From: Istiophorus platypterus
Taxonomy: Eukaryota > Chordata > Actinopteri > Istiophoriformes > Istiophoridae
Assembly: GCA_016859345.1 (NCBI GenBank)
Contig: CM029120.1
Span: forward strand, 1,545,001 to 1,609,000
DNA length: 64,000 nt
Reading direction: 5' to 3'
Shown: in pieces, positions 23,220 to 34,440 of the stretch
Layout of the letters: every line of letters starts with the position of its first letter
Numbering within the stretch: position 1 is the first letter of the stretch
Notes under the pieces: model-generated
What the model saw: only the letters and a program-made list of their open reading frames with translations
Told to the model about the DNA's origin: nothing
Database searches by the model: none
Program-made: the position numbers and the translations under genes

Positions 23220-23480
23220 GTGAACAGCGATAACCCAGTCATTATCATACTTTCATAATTCCATTTAATAATTCAGCTTAACCGTGGCAGCAGCTGGATG
23301 TTGAGGAATAATTGAAGTCGGCCGCGGTGGAGAGAAAAAAAAAAGCGGAGGCTGAATTATGAGGAATCACTTGGCTAATAACGTAAAGGTGCATTATGGG
23401 GGATAATTTAGCCTCAGAAAAGCTCAAAGGCAAAGAAATCATACGAAATAATTCAGATAACAAAATGGTGTAAAATCCTC
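23220..23480 (+). promoter_or_regulatory. Candidate conserved non-coding element, ATTA-rich
   Basis: At least eight TAAT/ATTA-type cores in 260 bases ('cagtcattatcat', 'ccatttaataattcagctt', 'gaggaataattgaag', 'gctgaattatgagg', 'ggataatttagcc') in otherwise non-repetitive DNA. This density fits a homeodomain-responsive enhancer; conservation is not tested. Confidence 0.35.
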
Positions 23481-24478
23481 GCTCTGCCTGACAGGATTTG
23501 TACCCCAGACTCTGGTTTTCCACGGATTCAGGGGAGAAAAAAAAAGAAAACACAAAATAGAGACTAAACCTGCATTAATAATAATAATAATAATCCATTA
23601 AGCTAGCGCCCAATTCGTCCCGACATCAGGTGAGAACTCGCCGGGCTAAAGTCCTCGGTCCCACCTCTGAGGCCGCGGCCGCCAAGTCCGACCACCTTTC
23701 AAAAAGAGGCTGTTTCAACAGCTGCCTCGTGGTACGGTGGCCGTCTTAGGACACCTCGCGCTCAGCCGACACCTGTGAGAGGATGTAACCGACCTGAGCT
23801 TCTAACACCTGCTGGCCATCTTGTCTCTTTTCAGAAAGGAAACTCTTCCTCGTGTCGAATGTTACCTGCTACTGGAACAGATTTGAGAACAATATTTTTC
23901 AGGGGAAAAAGAAAAAAGATCCAGTCTTTTTAAGGATTTTTCTTTTTAACAAATCTTCATATAGAATCATTCATAGATTTACCTCCCTCCAGACGTCATC
24001 TCAGAAAACGTGAAACCTTTGCTGATACGATGTTAATTATTTATTTTAGCATTAAATATAGAACATTTTCGAACAATTTATATGATTTTATAAAACCCTG
24101 CGACTCCCAAGCTTTACTCTTACTCTTGATTTTGTATGTAAATCACACACTGACCATGATCTGATAGGTCTTTCTGTTCTATTTGTAAAATACAGTACAA
24201 GCAAGGTTGAACTCTCCGGTATCAAACCGTGTCTGGCGGCTCATTTAAAAGCACATGAGTGTATAAACCGATTCTATTTTTCTTTTCCATATAAGGAATA
24301 ATAAAAACATATAGTTTATTACCGTAATGCCTTCGTAAATATGCGTCTTCCACACTGTGCTCATACTTGTTCATTACATGAAATGTCTTGTTGCTGTGCA
24401 AAATAAAGAACATTCAAAATCTTTTTTTTTAACATATTACTAGCAAGTCAACATGTTAATATGTATAATGTTTCCCCA
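23481..24478. other. Unique non-coding sequence
   Basis: (AAT)n at 23576-23594. The remaining ~900 bases are AT-rich with no feature I can support. Confidence 0.6.
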
Positions 24479-25283
24479 CAGTGGTTCCCAACCCGGGGTT
24501 CGGGACCCCTGAAAGGGTCAGAAGATGGTTAATATAATATATATAATATAGTATATAAGAGAATCAGAACGTCTTTCTTCTTTTTCCCGACTTCTCTGGT
24601 TATTTCTTTTTTGTTTGTTTGTTTGTTTGTTTGTTTACACCTTCAGGAACCAAGAAGGGAAATGTCACTTTGGTTGACTTTGAGTAAAAAGAGTAAAAAC
24701 CTCTGATGAGGGTTCGCACCTTAACAAGCAACAAATCCTCCAACCTAGAGGAACAATATGGGTTGTGTCCTCTGATTTACCTTTTCCATCATGGCAATAA
24801 TAATAACAATAATAAAAATAATAATAAACACATAGTAGATGTTGTTGAACGTGCAAAGGTTTGGTTTCGCTCTGGCACGAAAATCGCTCGGTTAGGTTTA
24901 GGGAAAACATGTTGATCCGTGTTAAAGTAAAGACTGCGTTAAGGTTAGAGGACCCTCGTTGCCATGGTTACGAGAGTAAATAGATGCTTACGGTCGTGGA
25001 ACCATCAAGGACAAAAGACACGACGCTGACAATCAGTTTCACAGGGAAACGGGCGGAGACGCGTCCCTCCACCCGAACCTCCTACTAACGCGGGCTTTGT
25101 CACCTGACTTCCTGCTTTGCTCCCGTCATAACCAGGACGGCCACTAGGGGGTCGCCTAGCGATAAAAACGTGTGACCACGGGTCGTAACAAGCAGCTCCG
25201 ACGATCTATCGGCTCGTTTTACCTTCATCGTTTTTTCTTTTTACAGTAGGACAGTCTTGAGTTAAGAAGACTGAGGACCACTG
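24479..25283 (+). mobile_element. Possible non-autonomous hAT relic
   Basis: The left end CAGTGGTTCCCAACC followed by 'gggacccctgaaagggtc' is the classic start of vertebrate hAT/MER5-like elements. The right end reads 'ctgaggaccactg', whose reverse complement CAGTGGTCCTCAG resembles the left end. The 8-bp flanks (tttcccca and tagcgttc) do not match, so either the pairing is wrong or the duplication has decayed. Inside are (GTTT)n (24609-24636), an RFX-like motif (24958) and a partial CTCF-like string (25140). No transposase. Confidence 0.4.
24958..24971 (+). promoter_or_regulatory. RFX-type X-box-like palindrome
   Basis: GTTGCCATGGTTAC: both halves fit GTNRCC when each is read inward, although the second half differs from RGYAAC at one base. 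Confidence 0.35.
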
Positions 25284-25740
25284 TAGCGTTCGGGACCGGT
25301 AACATGTAAAGACGCATGCAGGTAGAGTAAAACCACGCTAACATGTAGCATATGAGCATTTCAGCACGCTAATGTTATATTATTACTTTCCAATGTCAGG
25401 ATTAACCTGCTAATTACCATTATAACGCTGAGTTGAAACCAGAAATTGGTCGCTGAATTTTTACCTGTTTTTTTTGTACCACATGAAAACTCAGTGTGAG
25501 GGAATCCTCTGGAACCATTAATGTCTGGACCGGGCTCTCTGGCTGTGTGTGTGTGTGCGTGAGGATTGACATGGCTCATTTATGTGTGAACCTGCACAAA
25601 AACATCTATTCGCGTGCAGTTTCCAGTCAAATGTTTTCAGCCACATTGAACTGATCCTACCTGTAAAATGTGGCTGCCCAGGTGAGGTTCGAAGATCTCT
25701 GAGGCGATGGCGCTGGGACTCCTCCTCCTCTGGGTACCGA
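25284..25740. other. Unique sequence with a GCTA/ATGCTA-type repeat patch
   Basis: 25330-25380 ('acgctaacatgtagcatatg', 'cacgctaatgtt') resembles the teleost 'gttagcatgctaac' dispersed repeat. GT at 25543-25557. No gene. Confidence 0.5.
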
Positions 25741-25788
25741 TAGCTAAACACACGCACGCACACACACACACACAAACACATACAAACA

Positions 25789-25855
<67 letters not shown>

Positions 25856-25985
25856 GGAGGGAAAAAGCACAGGACAGGACAGAAGAAGACCGGTGAGACT
25901 CAGACACATTGATACGAGCAAAGCTACACACACACACACAAAAATACGTATTCTCACACACACACACACTGACACACACACTCTC
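25741..25985. repeat. CA arrays
   Basis: Interrupted then pure CA at 25749-25853 (about 30 pure units from 25793), with further CA at 25927-25941 and 25956-25981. Confidence 0.96.
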
Positions 25986-26544
25986 ACTTTTATACAGCCT
26001 AGCGTGACGAACACACATGGCACAGGACAAGAGGAACCGGTGAGGTCAGCTCTGCAGAACAGTGTGGAACAGTGCAACGGGTTAGCGTCGTTAGCTCTCC
26101 CCGCCGCAACCAACGAGAAGCGTTAGCTTCGTCCGCTGGGTTACGCGAGTCGCTAACGATGCTAACGAGTTATTGAAGAAACTGACAAAAGCTAGAAAAA
26201 CAACATCTGAGGGAAACTTATATCAAAATTATGAGGGATCGTACATCAAATACATTTTATCCAAGGGAACATTGGTGCATTTACTTTACATGTTAAATAC
26301 AACTTGCTCCAGTTTAGGTTCAGAATGGAAGATTTGTGTATCTTCCAATGTCCAGTACTGGCGTTGGTAGGACAGAGGTACGAGAGCAGGGTTTCTGGTG
26401 TGTTTCATAAGGGTCAGGGAAGAACTACCTGACAGTTGAACAGCCCCCCCCAGTCCCCCATGTCCTTCCAAACTGGGGCGGCAGTGTCTGGCAAATTTCT
26501 GTAACTTCACCAAACCCTTCTTAACAAAAGCTTCATGCATACGA
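25986..26544. other. Unique non-coding sequence
   Basis: GTTAGC-rich around 26080-26170. The minus-strand open frame from 26573 down to 26286 has no recognisable product. Confidence 0.5.
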
Positions 26545-26665
26545 ACCGCAGCATTAAAACACTTGTTCAACATCCATCAGCTCCGACTCCATGAAGATCC
26601 ACTCGGTTTTGGTCGCCGTCGAAAAATTGATGGAAAACGGCGGCGAAGAAAACATAAATTTGCCC
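26545..26665 (+). mobile_element. Small interspersed element, partial copy D
   Basis: 'acatccatcagctccgactc', 'ggtcgccgtcg' and 'tggaaaacggcggcgaag' align in order with the centre of the complete copy at 53723-54144. Both ends are missing or too diverged. Same orientation as the other copies. Confidence 0.6.
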
Positions 26666-27030
26666 TTAGGTCTGAAGTTAAGCGATTACCACACTTCGCT
26701 TCAGCCTTTCTGAAAGTCTCACAACACACTTTGGAGAACTGGCTCTTTTTCCAGCATAACCTGGGTCTGATTAGGTCAAAGTGCTTATTATTGCATTGCC
26801 TACAAATCTTAGACCTGGATCTGGACTCTGTGGGGACTGTGTCAGATATCCGGCCACTTTATGGGGTGATGGATCAGATGTGTTAAAGTAGGCAGCTCCG
26901 AAACTGCAGCGGGTCCAGTTGCGTGAGAGGTTTTGGTTCCGTATAACCTTATGATTTAGCCGACAAGTCTGCCCCTCATTGACAGAAAGGAAGGATGAGT
27001 CCAAAGGCAATGATATCAAAGAGGGCATCT
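26666..27030. other. Unique non-coding sequence
   Basis: Nothing recognised. Confidence 0.6.
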
Positions 27031-27048
27031 CTCTCTCTGTCTGATGCC

Positions 27049-27083
<35 letters not shown>

Positions 27084-27330
27084 CCTTTCATTGTTCTCAA
27101 CTTTCTATCCATCACTGGTGAGAGAGAGAGAGAGAGAGAGAGAGGCAGGAGAGAAAGAGTCAGAAGGAGAGAGAGAGATGGTTTATAGCTTTCTAAAATT
27201 TCACCCTGAGGGCAAAAATCTCTCCAAAGACAAAAACTGAAAGTACAACAGCCGGAGAGAGCGAGAGAGGGAGAAGAGAGAGAGAAATCTGCCCTCAGGT
27301 TAAATTGTCTCTCTCTCTCTCTCTCTCGCT
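27031..27330. repeat. Nested inverted CT/GA arrays
   Basis: (CT)n at 27051-27080 faces (GA)n at 27119-27144, and (GA)-rich 27254-27286 faces (CT)n at 27308-27328. Between the pairs, CCTGAGGGCA (27205-27214) is exactly complementary to TGCCCTCAGG (27290-27299). Together these could fold into hairpins or a cruciform. Confidence 0.8.
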
Positions 27331-27597
27331 TTTCCAAAGGAAAACAAAGTGAGAGAGAGAAAGAGGAAGACAAAGCCAGCAAAACGTGAGCGACAGACAG
27401 GAAGGGAAACTGAATTTTAAAAGATGTTTTGATTTCACCTTCATTGGCGGCACAAAAAAAACCAAACAAAAAAAACACATCAGCATCAATCAACCGTAAA
27501 ATCAGGTCACAAGCTAAAAAATAAAAAAAATGACAAACAGACGACATAAAGTTCGTAACCTGTCACCCTGAACAAGACGTGGCTACGTGAAACCGCC
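27331..27597. other. Purine-rich then A-rich unique sequence
   Basis: Nothing recognised beyond base-composition bias. Confidence 0.55.
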
Positions 27598-27945
27598 TGT
27601 GCCTTAAGCATCCGAATGGCCGATCCTCCGACGCCGCTCCAACCGCGAACGCCTCTGCAGACACGACCCGTCTGCTGGCGTTAGCCGGCGGCGTTCGTGT
27701 GGAAAACAAACGCCAACGGCTAAAAGAGGATCTGGCCTCGTGTCCCAGGAACCATGCTGCTAGCGGTCATTCTGAAGTGACGCCAAAAAACTGGCAGAAA
27801 ACGGCAGCGAGGAAACTCAACATGGTGGCGTATTGCTTTCAACTAGAGGCGGTATTATGGCAAAGCGCCGCCAATGCAGAAGCATAAACGCTCGCGACAG
27901 CGTCGATTCGACGAGGAAGAATAAAATCCAGCGTGAGTCTGTAGC
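27598..27945 (+). mobile_element. Small interspersed element, copy A
   Basis: 'ccgatcctccg' near the start, 'gaagtgacgccaaaaaactg', 'gcagaaaacggcagcg', 'gaagcataaacgctcgcgac' and the end 'ataaaatccagcgtgag' run in the same order as in the copy at 53723-54144. The terminal 'cataaatcc' motif has decayed. Non-coding; the plus-strand frame is incidental. Confidence 0.75.
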
Positions 27946-28627
27946 ACTTTTCAGAATCACGTTATGTCTTTTTAAAAAGAAATATGAGATAAAGGAGAAA
28001 GGAAACGAGCCTTGAACGCGAAGGCTTCAGACGCCGTAACACACACATTGTCGTCCAATCAGGACTGGCCCTGTCAACTCGGAGAAATTCACACCAACTC
28101 CACCCAGAGTGGGCGCAAATCGCTCCTCTTTCCTCAGCTTCGTCGGTTACAGCTCATGTCTGGTGTTTCTCTGTGGGTGGGGGTGATTTCTTTTCTTATT
28201 ATTTCTTTTCTTTTATTTGCATCTGCATTTGATGCATTTTCCTGCATTCGTTTTCCCATGTTCATAAGCTCGTGATGCTTTTCCTTGTTTGTATTTTAAT
28301 GTAAAGCAAATGAATTTACTTTATTACAAAATGAGCAATTTCACAAGAAAGAAAAATGAAAAAAACATGTGTAAAGACATGAGGAGACAAACAGAAGTTG
28401 ACCAGAACAGGAGAGAAGAGAGACAGCAAGACAGACAGGCAGAGGGAGGAGGGACAGTGAAAAGCCAGCGAGAGAGAGACAGTTTTGGACAGACAAAGGC
28501 AGAGAGACAGGCAGACAGAGGGGCATTAAAGCTCACTAAAAGAGAGATTTTTCTGCCCTGAGGTAATTTTCTCCTCTCCACACAACCTCCATCCTCGTCT
28601 CCCTGCAGACCTCATTACATCAAATTT
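27946..28627. other. Unique non-coding sequence
   Basis: 28380-28550 is GA/CAGA-rich. A polypyrimidine stretch plus 'ccctgcag' near 28600 looks like a splice acceptor, but no exon follows. Confidence 0.55.
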
Positions 28628-28829
<202 letters not shown>

Positions 28830-28849
28830 CCTCCTCCTGTCCTTTTTTG

Positions 28850-28920
28850 GGGGCTAATGTAGCTGAATTAGGTTCAATTAATGATGTAATGAAATGCCCT
28901 CGTGAACGAGTGATTTTAAA
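28850..28920 (+). promoter_or_regulatory. Short candidate conserved non-coding element
   Basis: 'gctgaattaggttcaattaa' and 'tgatgtaatgaaatgccctc' form a 70-base repeat-free island between a CA array and the purine tract, with two AATTA cores. Very tentative. Confidence 0.25.
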
Positions 28921-30085
28921 AAGGGGGGGAGAGAAAAGACAAAAGTGGGTGAGAAGGAGGAGGAGCAGGAGGAGGAGGAGGAGGAGGAGGAGGAGGAAGA
29001 GCAGTTAGGGGGGTGTCTGAGCTGAGGGACAAAGGACTGAGGGAGCTAAGTCTGACCTGGTGGAGAAAATAAATGTCCTGTTTGAGTTAAACTCGTGGAC
29101 TCAGACTAGAGGCTTTTTACTGCAGGAAAGAAAATGATAAACAATAGAGAAATTACACGGATGAAAGTGATTTAGTTACAAAAAAAAATTCCTAAACAAT
29201 TAAAACAGAGGGAACAAACGACAAACTGAAAAAATAAAGATGCTGTTTTCTCTTGTTTTTGAAATGAGAGTTTGTGGTTAAGTAGTCGAAGGCTGGAGGA
29301 TGATGATGATGATGACGAAGGAGAGGAGGCCGGAGAAGGAGCAGATATTTTTAGGGAGATGAAGATGGGGAAGACCACGTGAAGGGTAGAAAAAGCAATG
29401 ATGAGGAGAACAACGGCGGGGACGTCAAGAAGAGATGAGGAAGAGGATGGAAGGAGGCAGGTGAGGAAGAGGAGAACAAGGTGACAAGGTAGAGGAGGAG
29501 CGGCAGGGTAAGGAGGAAGAGCTGGGAGGAGCTGAGGAGGAAAAGAGAAGAGGAAGACGTGGGTCAGGCGAAGATGAGGAGGCGAGAGATGAGGAGGATA
29601 AAGAGGAGGAGAAGGAGGCATGGAGGCAGAGAAGATGAGGGTTAGAGGTGGAAGAGGAGGAGGACAAACAAAGAGCAAGAGATGAGGAAAGAAAGGTAGA
29701 GAAGGAATGGAGGTGAAGAAGAAGAGGAGGAAGACAGAATGAAGAGGAGGACTTTGACTACAAGAAGTTTTAAAGAGGAAGAGATAGAAATTATGATGGA
29801 AAGGAGGTGAATGATACGGATGAGAAGAGGAGAGGAAGAGGAGTAAGGAGGAGAAAGAATAGGAAGAGGTGGAGATGGAAGAGGAGGATGAGGATAATTA
29901 GAAAGAAAGGAGGAGATGAAAAGGAAGGAGAGGAAGAGGAGGAAGAAAAGATGGAGGAAGGTGAAGAGGAGGAGTCATAGGTTAATGCGTGCTGATGAGG
30001 AAGAGGAGAGTAAAACTGACGAGGAGGAAGATCAACAACACAGGAAGGCAGAAGAATAGCAACAACTCTCTTCTTATCAAAGTCG
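28921..30085 (+). repeat. Purine-rich domain (GGA/GAA), with a non-purine interval
   Basis: Purine-rich at 28921-29035 (with (GGA)n) and again at 29285-29990, where pyrimidines are scarce and GAGGA/GAAGA units drift without a fixed period; 29040-29280 is ordinary DNA. The minus strand is open for long Ser/Pro-rich frames solely because of composition. It continues, after a gap, into the minisatellites at 30240-32312. Confidence 0.85.
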
Positions 30086-30190
30086 TGTGTGTGTGTGTGT
30101 GTGTGTGTGTTAGTGAGAGAACATGTAGATGTGTGTTAGTTGAGGGAGAAGCAGAGAAGCACATGTGAGAGAGAGAGAGAGAGAGGTGGA
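30086..30190. repeat. (GT)n and (GA)n
   Basis: GT at 30086-30110 and GA at 30168-30185. Confidence 0.93.
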
Positions 30191-30239
30191 TAGGAACTGT
30201 TACACAAATTGCCAATTCAATTAGTGGTAGGTGTAACAA

Positions 30240-30472
30240 CACTGGTCGGGGGGGCGAGAGGGGAGGGAGGGGGAGGAATGGGGGGAGGAATGCGGGGAGG
30301 TAGAGAGAGGGGAGGGAGGGGGAGGAATGAGGGGGGGGGCTTAGGGGAGGTAGAGAGAGGGGAGGGAGGGGGAGGACTGAGGGGGGGGGGCTGAGGGGAG
30401 GCAGAGAGAGGGGAGGGAGGGGGAGGACTGAGGGGGGGGGGCCAAGGGGAGGCAGAGAGAGGGGAGAGAGGG
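30240..30472 (+). repeat. ~51-bp G-rich minisatellite
   Basis: The phrase 'agagagaggggagggagggg' recurs at about 30302, 30352, 30403 and (in part) 30454, a 50-51-bp period, with runs of 9-10 G. All of it could form G-quadruplexes. It abuts a GCAGCCATTTTG motif at 30474. Confidence 0.9.
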
Positions 30473-30529
30473 GGCAGCCATTTTGGCAGAATGTCAGAAC
30501 CAATTTATCAAAGACTTAACAATGGACTT

Positions 30530-32312
30530 CTGTGATGGAGAGAGGACTGAGGGGATGGAGAGAGGGAGAGAGAGGGAGGAGGACTGAGGGGATGGAGAGA
30601 GGGAGAGAGAGGGGGGAGGACTGAGGGGATGGAGAGAGGGAGAGGGAGGAGGACTGAGGGGATGGAGAGAGGGAGAGAGAGGGAGGAGGACTGAGGGGAT
30701 GGAGAGAGGGAGAGAGAGGGAGGAGGACCGAGGGGATGGAGAGAGGGAGAGAGGACTGAGGGGATGGAGAGAGGGAGGAGGACCGAGGGGATGGAGAGAG
30801 GGAGAGAGGGAGGAGGACCGAGGGGATGGAGAGAGGGAGAGAGAGGAGGAGGACCGAGGGGATGGAGAGAGGACTGAGGGGATGGAGAGAGAGAGAGGAG
30901 GACTGAGGGGATGGAGAGAGGAGGAGGACCGGGGATGGAGAGAGGGGAGAGAGAGGGAGGAGGACCGAGGGGATGGAGAGAGGACTGAGGGGATGGAGAG
31001 AGGGAGGGGAGGACTGAGGGGATGGAGAGAGAGAGAGGAGGAGGACTGAGGGGATGGAGGGAGAGGGGGGAGGACTGAGGGGATGGAGAGAGGGGAGGAG
31101 GACTGAGGGGATGGAGAGAGAGAGGGGGGAGGACCGAGGGGATGGAGAGAGGGAGAGAGAGGGAGGAGGACTGAGGGGATGGAGAGAGGGAGAGAGAGGG
31201 AGGAGGAGGACCGGGGATGGAGAGAGGACTGAGGGGATGGAGAGAGAGGGAGGAGGACTGAGGGGATGGAGAGGGAGAGGGGAGGACTGAGGGGATGGAG
31301 AGAGAGGGAGGAGGACCGAGGGGATGGAGAGAGGAGAGAGGGAGGAGGACGAGGGGATGGAGAGAGGGAGAGAGAGGGGGGAGGACTGAGGGGATGGAGA
31401 GAGGGAGAGAGAGGGAGGAGGACTGAGGGGATGGAGAGAGGGAGAGAGAGGGAGGAGGACTGAGGGGATGGAGAGAGGGAGAGAGAGGGAGGAGGACCGA
31501 GGGGATGGAGAGAGGGAGAGAGAGGGAGGAGGACCGAGGGGATGGAGAGAGGGAGAGAGAGGGAGGAGGAGGACCGAGGGGATGGAGAGAGGACTGAGGG
31601 GATGGAGAGAGAGAGAGAGAGGGAGGAGGACTGAGGGGATGGAGAGAGGGAGAGAGAGGGAGGAGGACTGAGGGGATGGAGAGAGAGAGAGGGAGGAGGA
31701 CCGAGGGGATGGAGAGAGGGAGAGAGAGGGAGGAGGACTGAGGGGATGGAGAGAGAGAGAGAGAGGGGGGAGGACCGAGGGGATGGAGAGAGAGAGAGAG
31801 GGGGAGGACCGAGGGGATGGAGAGAGGGAGAGAGAGAGGGGGGAGGACTGAGGGGATGGAGAGAGAGAGAGAGAGGGAGGAGGACCGAGGGGATGGAGAG
31901 CGGGAGAGAGAGGGTGGAGGACTGAGGGGATGGAGAGAGAGAGAGAGAGGGGGAGGACTGAGGGGATGGAGAGATGGAGAGAGAGGGAGGAGGACCGAGG
32001 GGATGGAGAGAGGGAGAGAGAGGGGGGAGGACCGAGGGGATGGAGAGAGGGCGAGAGAGGGAGGAGGACCGAGGGGATGGAGAGAGGGGATGGAGAGAGG
32101 GAGAGAGAGGGAGGAGGACCGAGGGGATGGAGAGAGGGAGAGAGAGGGAGGAGGACCGAGGGGATGGAGAGAGGGAGAGAGAGGGAGGAGGACCGAGGGG
32201 ATGGAGAGAGGGAGAGAGAGGGAGGAGGACCGAGGGGATGGAGAGAGGGAGAGAGAGGGAGGAGGACCGAGGGGATGGAGAGAGGGAGAGAGAGGGAGGA
32301 GGACTGAGGGGG
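30530..32312 (+). repeat. 37-bp homopurine minisatellite, about 48 copies
   Basis: The unit starts GGGATGGAGAGAGGGAGAGA and ends in GAGGAC(C/T)GAG, about 37 bases; in 32090-32290 it repeats with an exact 37-bp period. Elsewhere copies lose or gain GA pairs or whole sub-blocks. Pyrimidines are limited to the T of GGATGG and the C or CT of the GAC(C/T)GAG junction. The period is not a multiple of three and the units lack stops, so all frames stay open; a 644-codon minus-strand frame is an artefact. Confidence 0.97.
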
Positions 32313-32436
32313 GGTGCAGGAGAACATAGAGTCGCAGGGGAAGAGAGAAAAGAATGAGGATGGTAGAAGAAGCAGCCGAGTAAAGGAGAGAGGGGTTTTT
32401 ACAAAATGGCTGAACGTTGCGTTGTTAATCTCTCTC
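32313..32436. other. Short unique stretch between arrays
   Basis: Purine-rich at first, then 'acaaaatggctgaacgttgc'. Nothing supported. Confidence 0.5.
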
Positions 32437-32455
32437 CCTCTCACACACACACACT

Positions 32456-32487
<32 letters not shown>

Positions 32488-32505
32488 CTCTCTCACACAC
32501 ACACA

Positions 32506-32542
<37 letters not shown>

Positions 32543-32565
32543 TCTCTCTCTCTCTCACACACACA

Positions 32566-32601
<36 letters not shown>

Positions 32602-32711
32602 CTCTCTCACACACACACACACTCTCTCTCTCTCACACACACACTCTCTCTCTCTCTCTCACACACACACTCTCTCTCTCACACACACACACTCTCTCTC
32701 TCTCTCTCTCC
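32437..32711. repeat. Alternating (CA)n/(CT)n mosaic
   Basis: About nine alternations of (CA)4-10 and (CT)4-8 blocks. Blocks switch cleanly rather than by point mutation, which suggests expansion of a compound CA-CT unit. Confidence 0.96.
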
Positions 32712-32815
32712 AGGCTGTTTAAAAAGTCATCAGCGGAGGAGACATTTGTTTTAATTAGTACCTTTTTAAAGGCGTCTTTCGACCACTTTAACTTTTCATG
32801 AGCGGCTCTGCTCAA
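32712..32815 (+). promoter_or_regulatory. Short candidate conserved non-coding element
   Basis: A repeat-free island with 'gttttaattagtacctttt' and 'aggcgtctttcgacc' between CT arrays. Tentative. Confidence 0.25.
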
Positions 32816-33842
32816 TAACCCATGCTCTCTCTCTCTCTCTCTCTTTCTCCATCATCAAATTTTAACCGTCTGACTCGCCCTCTTTACGAGCTCTCAGACA
32901 GACCCCCCCCCCACCGCCAAGCGGAGGCTCCTCCAGAATCAATCGTTAATCATCCCAGATCATCAGGTTCGGTTTCCTGGATTCGCTCAGACCAGTGACT
33001 CCTGCCGAACAGTGGAAACTACTTCATAATGGTACATTCGATTTTATCGGCCGGGTTGTTTTCACCTCCTGAGTGTGTGTGTGTAACATTGGGCTAAAGT
33101 GTGATCCCGGGGACACTTTACTGTGGTGGGGGCCACTACTACATATTCTCATAAAGATAAAACTTGATCCAGTTGCATTTACGTTTCCTAATAAACAAAT
33201 TTGTTGTCGCAGTTTCATCATTTACAAACATCATTTTTAAGGACATATGCTGGTTACACAGTAGGCTAACAGGCTAACGCTAGTTTGCTACAATCAGATA
33301 ACATTAGCCACCATGAGCTAATTGTTATTCCATCAATCTGAAAGTTCATTGGTAATAGTAGAAATGTGCTCTTTTAAAACCTTTATTTTCGTTTTTTCAG
33401 TCTTAGCTTTCGTGGACCCAAGGTTGCAATTTTGTCTCAATTTTACATTTAGCTGGTTGATTTCGGAGAATTTCAAAATAAACTAGCTTCACCAACCACT
33501 TAATTTCACAATAAAACCATCCTAGCACACGTCATGTTGAACAAAACCTTGAAACTGATGTGTTAACATATGCGACTGCAGAATAATCTGCCAATAGCAT
33601 CTGTTCATTTTACCCTTTAGCAGGATCATGACATGAGCCTGTATTTTATTTTATATCTGATCTGTATCTACAAAAAAAACGCACGTTTAAGTAAAACTCA
33701 ACTCAAAACAAAACTGCAGCATTGCAGCATTATGCAGCAATTCTGTTACGTAACATTGTTGTTTGTCGTAACAAGGTTTTTTCTTTGAGTAAAAACATGT
33801 GAAACCCAATAAAGGTCAAAACAAACCATCAATTACGCTCTC
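32816..33842. other. Unique non-coding sequence
   Basis: CT at 32826-32844 and a GCTAAC-type patch at 33255-33315 (teleost dispersed repeat type). Otherwise AT-rich unique DNA. No gene recognised. Confidence 0.6.
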
Positions 33843-33955
33843 ACAGAAAAAAAAAAAAAAAATTTAGTGTTTTTTTTTTTTTTTTTTTAAACGAATCCAC
33901 CTTTAAAAAAAAAAAAAAAAAACAACAAAAGTGAAAAGTTTTTTTTTTCTTTTTC
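33843..33955. repeat. Alternating long A and T runs (foldback)
   Basis: About 18 A, then about 20 T, then about 19 A, then about 10 T within 110 bases. Adjacent A and T runs are self-complementary and can form hairpins. Confidence 0.85.
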
Positions 33956-34027
33956 CTCTTCCTTCTGTAAATGTATAATATATCCTTACAGATGTAAAGA
34001 CCCCCCCGTTATCCGGTGACATTAAAG

Positions 34028-34210
34028 TGTGGACAGGACAGAGAGGAGAGACGGCGCGGACCGTCGCCACGCGTCGCGGAGTTGACGCGGGCGGACGGAG
34101 ACGGACACCGTCCGAAATGGAAATGACACGTCGATCCGGCCGTCGCGGGCGCCCGGTGCCGCCCCGCGTGTCCACGCTGTCGGCTCGATGCACGGGGCCA
34201 CCTGCTACTG
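34028..34210. other. Short CpG-dense patch
   Basis: Roughly 35 CpG dinucleotides in about 155 bases, flanked by poly(A/T) and AT-rich DNA. It could be a small CpG island or a GC-rich insertion. Open frames on both strands follow from the composition. No TATA box, splice site or product seen. Confidence 0.6.
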
Positions 34211-34404
34211 AACGGAGCGGCGGTTTTTCAGCAGGGCAAGGCAGGAGGGGCTGGTGGTTCCAGTGTTTATTGGTCCTTTTACCTGATGTTGCATCAGTGT
34301 TTTATCTGAAAAATATTTCACTATTTCACTTTTTTATTTTTTTCGGTTTACTTTCTGTAAAACACCTTGTAATCACTCACTTTTTTATTTGCTGTATACA
34401 TTAA

Positions 34405-34440
<36 letters not shown>

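Noticed and set aside
30516..32450. A 644-codon minus-strand open frame
   Set aside because: It lies on the 37-bp purine array, whose complement has no stop codon in any frame. The product is Ser/Pro/Leu repetition with no domain.
34027..34404. A 125-codon plus-strand frame starting in a CpG-dense patch
   Set aside because: Arg-rich translation typical of GC-rich non-coding DNA, ending in T-rich sequence; no domain.
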